Shown: in pieces, positions 27,581 to 36,226 of the stretch
How the letters are laid out: every line of letters begins with the position of its first letter
How positions within the stretch are numbered: position 1 is the stretch's first letter
Assembly: GCA_958421275.1 (NCBI GenBank)
Contig: CATZLI010000007.1
Coordinates: forward strand, 1 to 64,000
From: an uncultured Collinsella sp.
GTDB lineage: Bacteria; Actinomycetota; Coriobacteriia; Coriobacteriales; Coriobacteriaceae
Direction of reading: 5' to 3'
DNA length: 64,000 nt
Notes under the pieces: generated by a model
The model's input: only the letters and a program-made list of their open reading frames with translations
Databases searched by the model: none
Told to the model about the DNA's origin: nothing
Position numbers and translations under genes: made by a program

Positions 27581-28516
27581 CTACAGCTCCGTTACTTCAA
27601 CGTTGTTGAAGATCTCATCCCAGCGGTCCATGACCAGGTGACCGGTCTTGGGATCCATGGCGTTGAGCTTGCCGCAGGTATTGGCGGTCTTGAGCACCGT
27701 GACGTCGTCGGCGCCGGCAGCAATGGCATGCGCAAAGCCGGCGATGGTCGAGTCGCCGGAACCCGTCGCGTTCACAGCCGCAATCGCGGGCGTCTTGGCG
27801 CGGAACGCGCGGCCCTCATGGAAGCCCACCGAACCGGCAGCGCCCATCGAAACGACGACCCAGGGGATACCGGCAAAGCGGTCATCGGCGGCAAGCGCCT
27901 CGCGCAGGGCATCGACATCATCGGTCGTAAAGGACGTACCCAGCAGACCGTTAATCTCGGTCAGGTTGGGCTTTACGAGCTCAGGCTTAGCGTCGGACTC
28001 CAGCGCGGCCTCCAGCGATGCACCCGAAGTGTCGAGCAGCACCTTGGCGCCCGCCTCTTCGGCGATCTTAACGAGCTCGGCATAATAGCCGGCATCGACG
28101 CCGCGCGGCAGCGAGCCCGAAAGCGTCACAACGTCCGCCTTCGCTGCAAGCTCGGCGAACTTGGCCGTAAAGGCCTCGAGCTCGGCCGGGGCGATCTGCG
28201 GGCCGCTCTCCAGCAGCTCGGTCTGATTACCCTCGTGCAGAATATTCAGGCAAATGCGCGTCTCACCGGCGATGGGCACAAAGTCGTTCTTGACGCCGTC
28301 GGCATCCATAAGCTCGGCCATATAGGCACCCATGTGGCCGCCGAGCAGACCGGTCGCGAGCACGTCGTCGCCCAACTGCAGCAGCACGCGGCTCACGTTG
28401 AGGCCCTTGCCGCCAGCGGTCTTTTCGGGCGTAACACGGTTAACATCGTCGATGATCAGCTTGTCGAGCTGATAGCGCGTATCAATCGACGGGTTCATGG
28501 TAACGGTCAGAATCAT
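27581..28516 (-). CDS. lacC: PfkB-family kinase, probable tagatose-6-phosphate kinase (first copy)
   Basis: This 311-residue PfkB kinase of the 1-phosphofructokinase/LacC group opens with ILTVTMNPSIDTRYQLD, has the substrate motif AGGKGLNVSRVL, and the ATP/anion-hole motif NATGSGDSTIAGF near residue 250. In the lacA-lacB operon it is best read as the kinase making tagatose-1,6-bisphosphate, but the family also includes fructose-1-phosphate kinase. The start is ATG 28516 with AGGAG before it. It is the last gene of the lac operon, and a structured element directly follows its stop. A close paralog lies at 47939-48874. Confidence 0.88.
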   Translation of the reverse strand: MILTVTMNPSIDTRYQLDKLIIDDVNRVTPEKTAGGKGLNVSRVLLQLGDDVLATGLLGGHMGAYMAELMDADGVKNDFVPIAGETRICLNILHEGNQTELLESGPQIAPAELEAFTAKFAELAAKADVVTLSGSLPRGVDAGYYAELVKIAEEAGAKVLLDTSGASLEAALESDAKPELVKPNLTEINGLLGTSFTTDDVDALREALAADDRFAGIPWVVVSMGAAGSVGFHEGRAFRAKTPAIAAVNATGSGDSTIAGFAHAIAAGADDVTVLKTANTCGKLNAMDPKTGHLVMDRWDEIFNNVEVTEL

Positions 28517-28569
28517 GTTGAACTCCTGTTCCGGGGCGGCATAACCCGCCCCAAACATACGATAACTCG

Positions 28570-29451
28570 TTAAAGGATCTCAATCTCAAAGCCGCGAGTG
28601 ACGGTCTCTCCCGGCTTGGCCACCAGGCAGCCACGCTTGTGCTCCAGAATATCGTCCTCGTCGGAGCAGGTGGACAGGCCGCCCCACGGTTCAACAGCCA
28701 CAAAGTCGCCCTCGGGCTTGCTCCACACAATCAGGTATGGCATATCGGGGAACGTCAGGCGCACGCCCTTGTCCTCAGTTTTCTTGGTCAGCGTAACCAC
28801 GCGGCTCTCAAGCACGTCAAAGATGGTCTCCGCGAAGTCGAAGAGTTCGTGGGTAAGCGGCAAGTCGTGGCCGACCATCGGGTTCTTGCTGCGATGCTCA
28901 ACATCAATCAGGCCCGTCGAGGGAACGGCAGTACACAGCTCGTCGGCCTCGCGCTGCTCAAAACGGAGCTCATAGTCGTCATAGGACTCGTCCTTGTCGA
29001 GCGGGCACTTAAAGCCGGGGTGACCGCCCACAAAGAATGGCATGTCCTCGGTGCCCCCATTGGTCACCTCGTAGGACACGTTCACCTTTTCCGAATCGAT
29101 CGTGTAACGAGCAACGATCTTAAACGGATACGGGTACTGCTCGAGCAACTCGGCATGGTCGGCAGAGCTTAGGCTCAGCGCAACCATGTTGTCGCTCTGT
29201 TCCTCGAGCTTCCACTCCTGCTTGCGCGCAAAACCGTGGCGGGCGAGCTTTACCTCGCGGCCGCCCATGGTCATTGCGTGACCGTCACGAAGGCCGCCGC
29301 AGATCGGGAAGCAAATGGGTGCCTGGCCCGACCAGACCGCCGGGTCGCCCTGCCACAGGTACTCGCGACCGTTGGCTTTAATCGAAGTGAACGATCCGCC
29401 AGCCGTGCTCAGTGCCACACGAATAGAACCGTTATCAAGAACAAACTCCAT
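28570..29451 (-). CDS. LacX-like aldose epimerase family protein (first copy)
   Basis: This 293-residue protein belongs to the aldose 1-epimerase superfamily, in the branch that includes LacX of lactococcal lac operons (REYLWQGDPAVWSGQAPICFPICG, then LARHGFARKQEW and GGHPGFKCPLD). The superfamily interconverts sugar anomers; LacX itself has no firmly established substrate. It sits between lacB and lacC, so an anomerase for galactose-6-phosphate or a related sugar phosphate is plausible. The start is ATG 29451, with AAGG upstream. A close paralog is at 48934-49815, again directly upstream of a lacC copy. Confidence 0.85.
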   Translation of the reverse strand: MEFVLDNGSIRVALSTAGGSFTSIKANGREYLWQGDPAVWSGQAPICFPICGGLRDGHAMTMGGREVKLARHGFARKQEWKLEEQSDNMVALSLSSADHAELLEQYPYPFKIVARYTIDSEKVNVSYEVTNGGTEDMPFFVGGHPGFKCPLDKDESYDDYELRFEQREADELCTAVPSTGLIDVEHRSKNPMVGHDLPLTHELFDFAETIFDVLESRVVTLTKKTEDKGVRLTFPDMPYLIVWSKPEGDFVAVEPWGGLSTCSDEDDILEHKRGCLVAKPGETVTRGFEIEIL

Positions 29452-29671
29452 AGGAGCCTTCCCTTTCTTACGACAGCCCGCCAAGTCAATAGGGCTGATA
29501 GAAAACCGGCCCGCGCCCCCTCACAGAAACGCGAGCCGTCAATTGAAAAGCTGCAAATCGCCAAGTACAGCCAAGAGCGAAGCACTCAAGCCAAGCAAGC
29601 AAACGTGTTATCGGAGCAGCTCGCCGTACCAGAACACTTCGCAACAACAGGGGCGATCTCGCAGGTCACTC

Positions 29672-29825
29672 AAACGTCAGCGAGCGGCGCTCAGGTGCCC
29701 CAGGTCGCCGCGAAAGAGGAGCGACGCGTACTTCATGTACGCGAGCGCCGGTTTGAGCGGCGAGATGGGGTGCCTGAGCGCCGCGCAGCGTCGACCGGTC
29801 CGGCGTTCGGCAGAACGCCGGAACC
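29672..29825 (-). other. Structured 3' element, copy 3 (3' of lacB)
   Basis: Read on the minus strand from just after the lacB stop: hairpin A (29825-29814 with 29808-29797, one mismatch), CGACGCTGC, P1 of up to 16 bp (29767-29782 with 29686-29701), P2 of 7 bp (29757-29763 with 29705-29711) and P3 (29737-29743 with 29725-29731). It is the most diverged copy: hairpin A and P1 have new sequences that still pair. It lies between lacB and the lacX-like gene and could reduce downstream expression. The rest of the 377-nt gap shows nothing else. Confidence 0.7.
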
Positions 29826-29828
29826 TAA

Positions 29829-30353
29829 TTAGTCGTGATACTCGCCGCGGTCCCACTTCTCCAGGAACTCGTCAAAGAAGTGCGGGTCAGCCTGAGCCTC
29901 GGCGTCGGCCTTGTTGCAGGCATCGATCTTGGCGATCAGGGCATCGTGCTCGGGGGTCTTCTCGTAGGGCTCCTCCAGGAAGGCAAGCATAATGTCGGCC
30001 ATCAGGAACTCGCCGGTGATCTTGCCGCCAAAGCCCACGATGTTGGCGTTGAGCTCGCGACGGGCATACAGGGCAGAGGTCATGTCGCGAACCAGGGCGC
30101 AGCGGGCGCCGGGAACCTTGTTGACGGCGTTAGTGATGCCGATGCCGGTGCCGCACAGGGCCACGCCAAAGTCAGCCTTGCCGCTGGCAACAGCCTCGCC
30201 CACGGCCTTACCGTAGATGGGATAGTGCGTACGGGTGTGGCTGTAGGTGCCGCAGTCGAGCACCTTGTAGCCAGCCTGCTCCAGGCGGTCGGCCAGATAG
30301 ATCTTCTCGTCCGTAACGATATGGTCGCAACCGATTGCGATGGTCTTCTTCAT
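29829..30353 (-). CDS. lacB: Galactose-6-phosphate isomerase subunit LacB
   Basis: This 174-residue protein of the RpiB/LacAB family has the LacB-type N-terminus IAIGCDHIVTDEKIYLADRLEQAG and the conserved GVALCGTGIGITNAVNKVPGARCALV, with the cysteine that acts as base in RpiB-type enzymes. With LacA it forms the heteromeric isomerase converting galactose-6-phosphate to tagatose-6-phosphate. Length matches LacB (about 171). It lies 63 nt downstream of lacA. Confidence 0.95.
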   Translation of the reverse strand: MKKTIAIGCDHIVTDEKIYLADRLEQAGYKVLDCGTYSHTRTHYPIYGKAVGEAVASGKADFGVALCGTGIGITNAVNKVPGARCALVRDMTSALYARRELNANIVGFGGKITGEFLMADIMLAFLEEPYEKTPEHDALIAKIDACNKADAEAQADPHFFDEFLEKWDRGEYHD

Positions 30354-30416
30354 CAGAACGTCCTTTCGTCTGAATTCACAAGTTGAGGTAGAAGTTCGAG
30401 TTCTCGGTGGCTCTCG

Positions 30417-30845
30417 TTAGGCCATCTTGTTGAGCATGTCGACACGGATCTGGTGACGGCCGCCGGCGTACTGGGCGCGCAGGAACTCGCGGGCGATCTT
30501 CTTGGCGACCTCGGTGCCCACAACGCCCGGGCCCATGGTGACCATGCGCGAGCCGTTATGCTCGCGGGTCATGTAGGCGGAACGCTCGTCGGAAATGTTG
30601 GCGACGACCATGCCCTTAATCTTGACGGCGGCCATATAGGAGCCGACGCCGTACTTATCGAATGCGAAGCCCTGGGAATCCTTGTGCTCCAGCAGGTCCT
30701 TGGCAACGGCGGTCGCGGAATCGACAAAGTCCGCGGCAGGGGTCTCGGAATAGTCGACGACCTCGTGACCGTCGGCGATGAGCATCTCCTTGATGGACTC
30801 CTTCATCGACATACCGTCGGCATCGGAAGCGATTACAACCCTCAT
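30417..30845 (-). CDS. lacA: Galactose-6-phosphate isomerase subunit LacA
   Basis: This 142-residue protein matches LacA in length and in the N-terminal VVIASDADGMSMKESIKEML and DERSAYMTREHNGSRMVTMG segments. It is the smaller, catalytically incomplete-looking partner of LacB; both are needed for galactose-6-phosphate isomerase. It is the first gene of the operon lacA-lacB-lacX-like-lacC. AGGAGG precedes the ATG. The upstream region has GTTC/GAAC dyads and paired ACCGTT repeats, so control by a DeoR/LacR regulator and another factor is likely. Confidence 0.95.
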   Translation of the reverse strand: MRVVIASDADGMSMKESIKEMLIADGHEVVDYSETPAADFVDSATAVAKDLLEHKDSQGFAFDKYGVGSYMAAVKIKGMVVANISDERSAYMTREHNGSRMVTMGPGVVGTEVAKKIAREFLRAQYAGGRHQIRVDMLNKMA

Positions 30846-30942
30846 GACATCCTCCTTGAGAGATACGCAGGTGCGTAGTTTCTGTTTGGAAGTGTTGAAT
30901 CGCGTTCAGGTCCGGGCATCTGAATGTGCGGTTCTTCACTGT

Positions 30943-31046
30943 TCATGTTTATTTGAACACATTCGAACAGTAACTGCAACAACTATTTGTTTATCTTTGT
31001 TCTTTTTTGAACAAATACCGTTCACGGATGATTGCTGACCGTTTGA
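30943..31046. promoter_or_regulatory. Regulatory region of the lac operon: GAAC dyads and LytTR-like repeats
   Basis: Between lacA and the next terminator lie TGTTC...GAACA spacings at 30943-30976, a perfect dyad TTTGTTC(N6)GAACAAA at 30996-31015, and ACCGTTCAC at 31017-31025 with ACCGTTTGA at 31038-31046 exactly 12 bp apart. The GAACAAA sites resemble the region upstream of the LacR-like gene (43970-43990). The ACCGTT pair matches the LytTR direct-repeat format. Confidence 0.6.
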
Positions 31047-31085
31047 GCCGGGCGCGGACGTAGCGACCATGTGTTCAACAAACAA

Positions 31086-31118
31086 AAGGGCGGCCGAGAA
31101 CGTGTCTCGGCCGCCCTT
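31086..31118 (-). terminator. Terminator of the membrane protein gene at 31153
   Basis: A perfect 14-bp stem (31086-31099 with 31105-31118), followed by TTTTGTTTG on the minus strand. Confidence 0.88.
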
Positions 31119-31152
31119 CGGCGGTATTCCCCGGTATATACAGCTGTTTTAG

Positions 31153-32184
31153 CTACTCGGACTGCCCACCCTTTTTGGCGTGCTTGGACGGAGCACTCAG
31201 AAAGCGGCCCGTCAAATAGTTCGCCGGGCCGGAAATATCAATCCCCAGCAGTACGTGTCCCAGCCACAGAAACGCCACGAGCACCAGCAGCGGGATAACG
31301 CACGAAGTCACGATCATCACGATGACGCCTTCAATCAGATCGGTCACCTGCCGCACGATCTCATCGGTCATCTGGTTGGCGCCGCTGGTCACCGACGTAA
31401 CAAGGCTCGAGGCCCCATCAGTCAACTGCTCGAGCACGTTTTTGGACTCCGTGGCCTCGGATTTTTTCTTGTTCGATTTTGAGCTGGTCTCGGCTGGCTT
31501 GTCCGTGGTGTCGGCCGTCTTTGCGGCATCGCTCGCCTTTTGCTCAGCTTGCTCAATACTTACGCGATACGTTTCATCGACCTTCTGCGACACCCATACG
31601 CTCGCGGGTACGAGCGCCATGCCGATCACGGCAACCACCAGCACGCGTGTCGCCACACGGCGCAGGACGGCGCTCGTACTCCAGCGCCCGTGAATGCCGA
31701 GCGACACCGCAAAGAGCACCAACGTAAACGGGATTAGGACGCCCAAGCCAACCGACCACAAAATCGTGAGCAAATATTTCTCTAGGTATAGCACGGCAAG
31801 CACGATACCAAGGTTGCCTGAAAGCTGCGCGAGCTGCTCGGCAACCGGCGTTCCCGTATCACCCGGCAGCGCGGTAATGCCCGCAGATAGAGCAACGCAT
31901 GAAGCCGTGAGCGCCAAAACGTTGCCCTTCTTTTGATCGATGACCTCGATGGTGGAGTCCCAAGTTTTGGTATCGGCGAAATGCGGACGAGCTACAAAGC
32001 CCGACAGCAGCGCCAGGACCACGAGCGCAACGATAAAGCCAATCTGCAGCTTTTTGTTTGCGCACACGACATCGGACAGACTGGGCTGCAGCTCGGTTAC
32101 CGTCGTGTGCTCGGTTATCTGGACAGGACGCCCATGAGCCATCTCGTGCGCATCTTTCTTTTGAATCAATCCGTTGTCCGGCAT
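31153..32184 (-). CDS. Membrane protein of unknown function with Lys/Ser/Ala-rich insert
   Basis: This 343-residue protein shows a cytoplasmic N-terminus of ~45 residues, about five hydrophobic segments (near 47-65, 90-110, 125-165, 180-200 and 285-310) and, between the last two, a charged low-complexity stretch (about 205-245, KKKSEATESK). I do not recognise a family. The N-terminus contains GLIQKKD, which is also how the unrelated-looking membrane protein at 59029-60114 begins (MGLIQKKDE). The gene stands alone with its own terminator. No function is proposed. Confidence 0.75.
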   Translation of the reverse strand: MPDNGLIQKKDAHEMAHGRPVQITEHTTVTELQPSLSDVVCANKKLQIGFIVALVVLALLSGFVARPHFADTKTWDSTIEVIDQKKGNVLALTASCVALSAGITALPGDTGTPVAEQLAQLSGNLGIVLAVLYLEKYLLTILWSVGLGVLIPFTLVLFAVSLGIHGRWSTSAVLRRVATRVLVVAVIGMALVPASVWVSQKVDETYRVSIEQAEQKASDAAKTADTTDKPAETSSKSNKKKSEATESKNVLEQLTDGASSLVTSVTSGANQMTDEIVRQVTDLIEGVIVMIVTSCVIPLLVLVAFLWLGHVLLGIDISGPANYLTGRFLSAPSKHAKKGGQSE

Positions 32185-32290
32185 TTGGACACCTCCTCAT
32201 TCCGGCCTGCATTGCGGATGGAAGTATACCCACCCATCGAAAAACCGAACGGGAGGGCGTGCAGAAGCTCCAAGACTGCCCCCAACGACT

Positions 32291-32394
32291 AGTCGTTTAA
32301 GAACGTCCTCAATGACTATCTCGGGATGAGTTGCGGTGGAATAGGGATTGTTTTGCGCCCGCCGGCCCCTATTCAGTCCCCATTTCACCGCAAC
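32291..32394. repeat. Dispersed repeat copy and a long hairpin in the gap before lacF's terminator
   Basis: Positions 32291-32317 repeat the motif at 27386-27412 (24 of 27 identical). Just beyond, GTTGCGGTG at 32330-32338 pairs with 32386-32394, and AATAGGG at 32340-32346 with 32367-32373, giving a two-part hairpin. No gene is visible in 32185-32469. Confidence 0.6.
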
Positions 32395-32409
32395 TTGGAG
32401 GAGGACAGA

Positions 32410-32442
32410 AAAAGCTCTGCCGCGGGTAGCGGCAGAGCTTTT
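32410..32442 (-). terminator. Terminator of lacF
   Basis: A perfect 14-bp stem (32410-32423 with 32429-32442), followed on the minus strand by TTTTTC, 27 nt after the lacF stop. Confidence 0.93.
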
Positions 32443-32469
32443 GGAAGGGGACTTGGTTGTGAGGGCTCG

Positions 32470-32808
32470 TTAGGCGAGCTTGGCCTCGAGCTCGGCGATG
32501 CGCTTGTAGGCATCGATGGTAAAGCGGGTCTGCTTCTCCAGGATCATAGTGGTCATGAGAGTGTCCTGAGCGTGAGCCATGATGAAGGTCATCTCCATCT
32601 CGCCACCGCCGGCCTCCTGCGAAAGCAGCTTGGTCTGCGTGTCGTGGGCGCCGATAAGTGCATCGCTGGCATCCTTGTGCAGCTGTTCGGCCTTCTCAAA
32701 GTCACCCTCGCGAGCAGCATCGAGCGCTGCAAGCAGATCGGTCTGGGCGTCACCTGCGTATGCGACAATCTCGAATCCAACCATCGAGATTTCTTCTTTG
32801 GTTGCCAT
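32470..32808 (-). CDS. lacF: PTS lactose/cellobiose-type IIA component
   Basis: This 112-residue helical protein is an EIIA of the lactose/chitobiose family, with the phosphorylatable histidine in FIMAHAQDTLMT near residue 78 and the HDTQTKLL segment. It passes phosphate from HPr to the IIB domain of LacE. It is the only such IIA in the window and stands alone, while the two lacE genes lie 1.6 and 6.5 kb away on the other strand, so it may serve both. Paired ACCGTTCA repeats lie 125 nt upstream. Confidence 0.95.
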   Translation of the reverse strand: MATKEEISMVGFEIVAYAGDAQTDLLAALDAAREGDFEKAEQLHKDASDALIGAHDTQTKLLSQEAGGGEMEMTFIMAHAQDTLMTTMILEKQTRFTIDAYKRIAELEAKLA

Positions 32809-32932
32809 GTTGCGTTCCTTTCACATATGAACCAATGGAGAGCATCGCGTCCGGGCATACGCGCTGCGTTGTGTATGACAGAAACAATAACATTCAAACA
32901 AAAAAGAACAGATCAAAACGTAATTTCGAGCT

Positions 32933-32962
32933 ATGAACGGTCACTTTTCGCCCGTGAACGGT
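32933..32962 (-). promoter_or_regulatory. LytTR-like paired repeat upstream of lacF
   Basis: On the minus strand, ACCGTTCAC (32962-32954) and ACCGTTCAT (32941-32933) are separated by exactly 12 bp, the cleanest of the five paired sites in the window. Confidence 0.6.
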
Positions 32963-33022
32963 TTTTAAACCAATCTGAACAATATCAAACACAATTATCG
33001 GCAACCCAAACAGGACCGCACC

Positions 33023-34027
33023 CTAACACAAATCGCGCACCGTATCGCCCTCTACTAGCACACCGGGGATCAGCATGTGCTCCACGCCAGACGCACCCCC
33101 ATCGGCGTCGGCAATCTTGTCGACCGCCCACATGCCGACGCGCTTGTTGTCAAAGCGCACCGTGGTCAGGCGACGGTCGGGCACGATATCGCCCAGGCTG
33201 TCATCAACACCCACCACACTCACGTCCTCGGGCACACGCCTTCCGCATGACTCGAGCCCGCGAATGCAGCCGTATGCCATGGCATCGTTGGAAGCATAAA
33301 TGGCCGTACAGGTCGGATCTTCCGCCAGAGCCTGACCGGCAGCATATCCGCTCTGTGCCGTCCAATCCCCACGGACGAGTCGCGGCGGCTCAATTCCATG
33401 CGCGCGCAATGTCTCGCGCCAGCCTTCCTCGCGCCGCATGCCCGAAAGCGAGCGCTCGGGACACGAGATAAAGTGCACGGTTTTGTGCCCCCGCCCCAGC
33501 AAGTACTCGACCACCTGGCGCGAGCAATCGAACTGGTCGTTATCGACCGTTGAACAGAGCGGGTGCTCCAGCATCGTAACGAGCACCGTCTGCATGCCGG
33601 GCAGCGGCTCGAAGGTGCCAAAGTCCGCTGGCATGCGATTCATGATCACGACCATGCCGTCTACCGGCAGCGCGCTCATACGCGACGATGCGCTCTCGAG
33701 GGTATAGGGATGTCCATCTACTTTAGTGAGGGTGATGGCATAGCCATGTTTGTCGGCCGCGGCGGCAAAGCCCTCCATACGGTCGAGGTTACCGGTACCG
33801 GTAATGTTGAACATGGCGACGCCGACGGTCTTAAACTTGCCACGGCGCAGCGATCGACCGGCAAAATTGGGGCGATACCCCAGCTCGCGCATGGCGGCAC
33901 GCACGCGTTCCTTGGTCTCGGGGCGCACACTGGGCGAATCGTGCACGGTGCGCGAGACCGTCTGCTCCGAGACGCCCGCGAGGCGCGCCACGTCTTTGAC
34001 GGATACCGATTTTTTAACAGCGGCCAT
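33023..34027 (-). CDS. LacI-family regulator, divergent from the first lacE-lacG set
   Basis: This 334-residue protein has helix-turn-helix VSVKDVARLAGVSEQTVSRTVHD near residues 8-30 and a full LacI effector domain (IYASNDAMAYGCIRGL, VSVVGVDDS). It faces away from lacE across about 360 nt with three near-identical operators, one inside its own leader. It most likely represses lacE-lacG and itself, responding to the imported beta-galactoside or beta-glucoside phosphate. The start ATG 34027 has a weak GAAAGATCG site. Confidence 0.92.
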   Translation of the reverse strand: MAAVKKSVSVKDVARLAGVSEQTVSRTVHDSPSVRPETKERVRAAMRELGYRPNFAGRSLRRGKFKTVGVAMFNITGTGNLDRMEGFAAAADKHGYAITLTKVDGHPYTLESASSRMSALPVDGMVVIMNRMPADFGTFEPLPGMQTVLVTMLEHPLCSTVDNDQFDCSRQVVEYLLGRGHKTVHFISCPERSLSGMRREEGWRETLRAHGIEPPRLVRGDWTAQSGYAAGQALAEDPTCTAIYASNDAMAYGCIRGLESCGRRVPEDVSVVGVDDSLGDIVPDRRLTTVRFDNKRVGMWAVDKIADADGGASGVEHMLIPGVLVEGDTVRDLC

Positions 34028-34041
34028 AGGTCGATCTTTCT

Positions 34042-34323
34042 ATGTCAACGATGCCATTAGTGGCACCCTACGCAGTCAAATGAAACGTCTTCAAGTATAT
34101 CTAACGCCTCCCCCACCATACGCTCACCACCCAAAACCTACCGTTCACCGACATTTTTGCTTCCCCGAACGGCTTTTGTCGCCCAAATGTTAACGTTGCC
34201 ATTGTGCAAACACAGAGCCACCGGGCGGCTCAAACGTTTACGCGTAAGGAATCGACGGTTCGCAGGCACAGGAACCACCGGTTCGCGTCCTTTTTTGTGT
34301 CACAAAATGGCAACGTCAACATT
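34042..34323. promoter_or_regulatory. Three LacI-type operators and a LytTR-like pair between lacI and lacE
   Basis: AATGTTAACGTTGCCATT at 34186-34203, its near reverse complement at 34306-34323 (one mismatch) and a related ATGTCAACGATGCCATT near 34042-34058 form one operator family. The last is about 60 nt before lacE. Separately, TACGCTCAC (34119-34127) and ACCGTTCAC (34140-34148) are 12 bp apart. Confidence 0.7.
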
Positions 34324-34384
34324 TTAGCAACCGAACGTCAAAAGCTACCATCGTTGCTAACCCACCGACTCTTAGGAGCATTGC

Positions 34385-36160
34385 ATGGAGCAACTCATCG
34401 CCATCATCGAAAAGGGCCAGCCCTTTTTCAACGCGATCGCCCGCAACAAGTACCTCAAGGCGATCCGCGACGGCTTTATCTCCGTCATCCCCATCATCAT
34501 CTTCTCGTCCATCTTTTGCCTGGTAGCCTCGGTCCCCAACATCTGGGGTTTCTACTGGCCCGATGACATCAACAACGCCTTGTGGAAGTGCTACAACTAC
34601 TCCATGGGCATCCTGGCCATCGCCTGCGCCGCCACCACGGCCAAGCACTTCGCCGACGCTCAGAACCGCGACCTACCCAAGAACAACCAGATCAACTTCA
34701 TCTCGTGCATGTGCGCGGCCATCATCGGCTTCTTGCTCCTTTCGAGCGACACCATCGCCACAGACGCCGCCAGCGGCTTCAACACCACCTACCTTGGTTC
34801 CAAAGGCCTGCTGACCGCCTTTATCGCTGCGTTTGTGACCGGCATCATCTACAAGTTCTTCATTAAGCGCAATATCACCGTCAAGATGCCCGAGCAGGTC
34901 CCGCCCAACATCTCGCAGACCTTTAAGGACATCATCCCCTTCTCCGTCTGCATCACCGTCTTTTGGGTCTTTGACATCGTCTTCCGCGCTGCTTTTGGCT
35001 TCTGCTTTGCCCAGGGCGTCATCCAGGTGTTCCAGCCCCTGTTCACCGCTGCCGACGGCTACATCGGCCTCGCTGTGATCTACGGCGCTATGAGCCTCTT
35101 CTGGTTCGTGGGCGTCCACGGCCCCTCGATCGTCGAGCCCGCCATCGCCGCCGCCCTCGTTGCCAACATGACCGACAACCTGGCTGCGTTCCAGGCCGGC
35201 CAGCACGCTTCCGCTGTCCTGACCCAGGGTGCCCAGTACTTCGTCGTCTGCATGGGCGGCACCGGCGCCACGCTCGTCCTGGTCTTTATGTTCTGCTTCC
35301 TGGCCAAGTCTCAGGAGATGCGCGCCGTCGGTAAGGCCGCCATCGTCCCCGTCTGCTTTGCCGTCAACGAGCCGCTGCTGTTCGCCGCGCCCATCGTGCT
35401 CAACCCCGTCTTCTTTGTCCCGTTTGTCTTTGCCCCGATCGCCAACATCTGGATCCTCAAGATCTTTATCGACTTCTTGGGCATGAACGGCTTTATGTAC
35501 ACCCTGCCTTGGACCGTCCCCGGCCCCATCGGCACCATCATGGGCCTGGGCTTCCAGCCGCTCGCTTTTGTGATGCTCGCCCTTATCCTGGTCGTCGACT
35601 TCGTTCTGTACTACCCGTTCTTCCGTGCCTATGACGCCCAGAAGTGCGCCGAGGAGGCCGAGATCTCCCAGGAGGAGCTCGCCGCCAAGAACGCCGAGAA
35701 GGCCGCCAAGCTCAACGATGCCTTCCAGGGCAAGGCTGACGCCAAGAGCGTTGCCGCCGGCGCTGCTGCCGAGGCCGTGAAGGCCGACTCCCCCGCCGCT
35801 TCCGCAGCACCCGCTGCCGAGACAACGACCGCCAGCGACCTCAACGGCAAGCGCGTGCTCGTGCTCTGCCAGGGCGGCGGAACCTCGGGCCTGCTCGCCA
35901 ACGCGCTGGCCAAGGCCGCCAAGGAGCGCGGCATTAACCTCGAGACCGCTGCCGAGGCCTATGGCAACCACGTGGACATGCTCCCCGACTTTGACCTGGT
36001 CGTCCTGGCCCCGCAGGCCGCAAGCTACCTGGCCGACCTGCAGAAGGACTGTGAGCGCGTGGGCAACAAGTGCGTCGCCTGCCGTGGCAAGCAGTACATC
36101 GAGCTCTCCCAGAACGGCGACAAGTCTCTCGCCTTCGTGAGTGAGCAACTTTCGAAGTAA
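34385..36160 (+). CDS. lacE: PTS lactose/cellobiose-type IICB permease (first set)
   Basis: This 591-residue fusion has an EIIC of the lactose/cellobiose family (about residues 1-425, with GVHGPSIVEP and FAVNEPLLFAAP substrate-site motifs), an Ala/Glu-rich linker (about 425-488) and a C-terminal IIB domain (VLVLCQGGGTSGLLA, phosphorylated cysteine near residue 498). It imports and phosphorylates a beta-linked disaccharide. AGGAGC precedes the ATG. It is followed by lacG after a 66-nt spacer with a hairpin. Lactose is the natural guess because of LacG and LacAB; cellobiose or chitobiose cannot be excluded. Confidence 0.93.
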   Translation: MEQLIAIIEKGQPFFNAIARNKYLKAIRDGFISVIPIIIFSSIFCLVASVPNIWGFYWPDDINNALWKCYNYSMGILAIACAATTAKHFADAQNRDLPKNNQINFISCMCAAIIGFLLLSSDTIATDAASGFNTTYLGSKGLLTAFIAAFVTGIIYKFFIKRNITVKMPEQVPPNISQTFKDIIPFSVCITVFWVFDIVFRAAFGFCFAQGVIQVFQPLFTAADGYIGLAVIYGAMSLFWFVGVHGPSIVEPAIAAALVANMTDNLAAFQAGQHASAVLTQGAQYFVVCMGGTGATLVLVFMFCFLAKSQEMRAVGKAAIVPVCFAVNEPLLFAAPIVLNPVFFVPFVFAPIANIWILKIFIDFLGMNGFMYTLPWTVPGPIGTIMGLGFQPLAFVMLALILVVDFVLYYPFFRAYDAQKCAEEAEISQEELAAKNAEKAAKLNDAFQGKADAKSVAAGAAAEAVKADSPAASAAPAAETTTASDLNGKRVLVLCQGGGTSGLLANALAKAAKERGINLETAAEAYGNHVDMLPDFDLVVLAPQAASYLADLQKDCERVGNKCVACRGKQYIELSQNGDKSLAFVSEQLSK

Positions 36161-36169
36161 GTAACGCCC

Positions 36170-36203
36170 AGGGCCAGCCGACCATCCAAGACCGGCTGGC
36201 CCT
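36170..36203 (+). terminator. Intercistronic hairpin between lacE and lacG (set 1)
   Basis: An 11-bp stem (36170-36180 with 36193-36203), without a long T-run. It is probably an mRNA-stabilising or partial-termination structure that lets lacE and lacG be expressed at different levels. Confidence 0.6.
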
Positions 36204-36226
36204 TCGATTTAGACGATTGGATCATC

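Noticed and set aside
29236..29832. 198-residue plus-strand frame opposite the LacX-like gene
   Set aside because: It is antisense to a well-supported gene and then runs through structured-element copy 3, which explains its odd composition.
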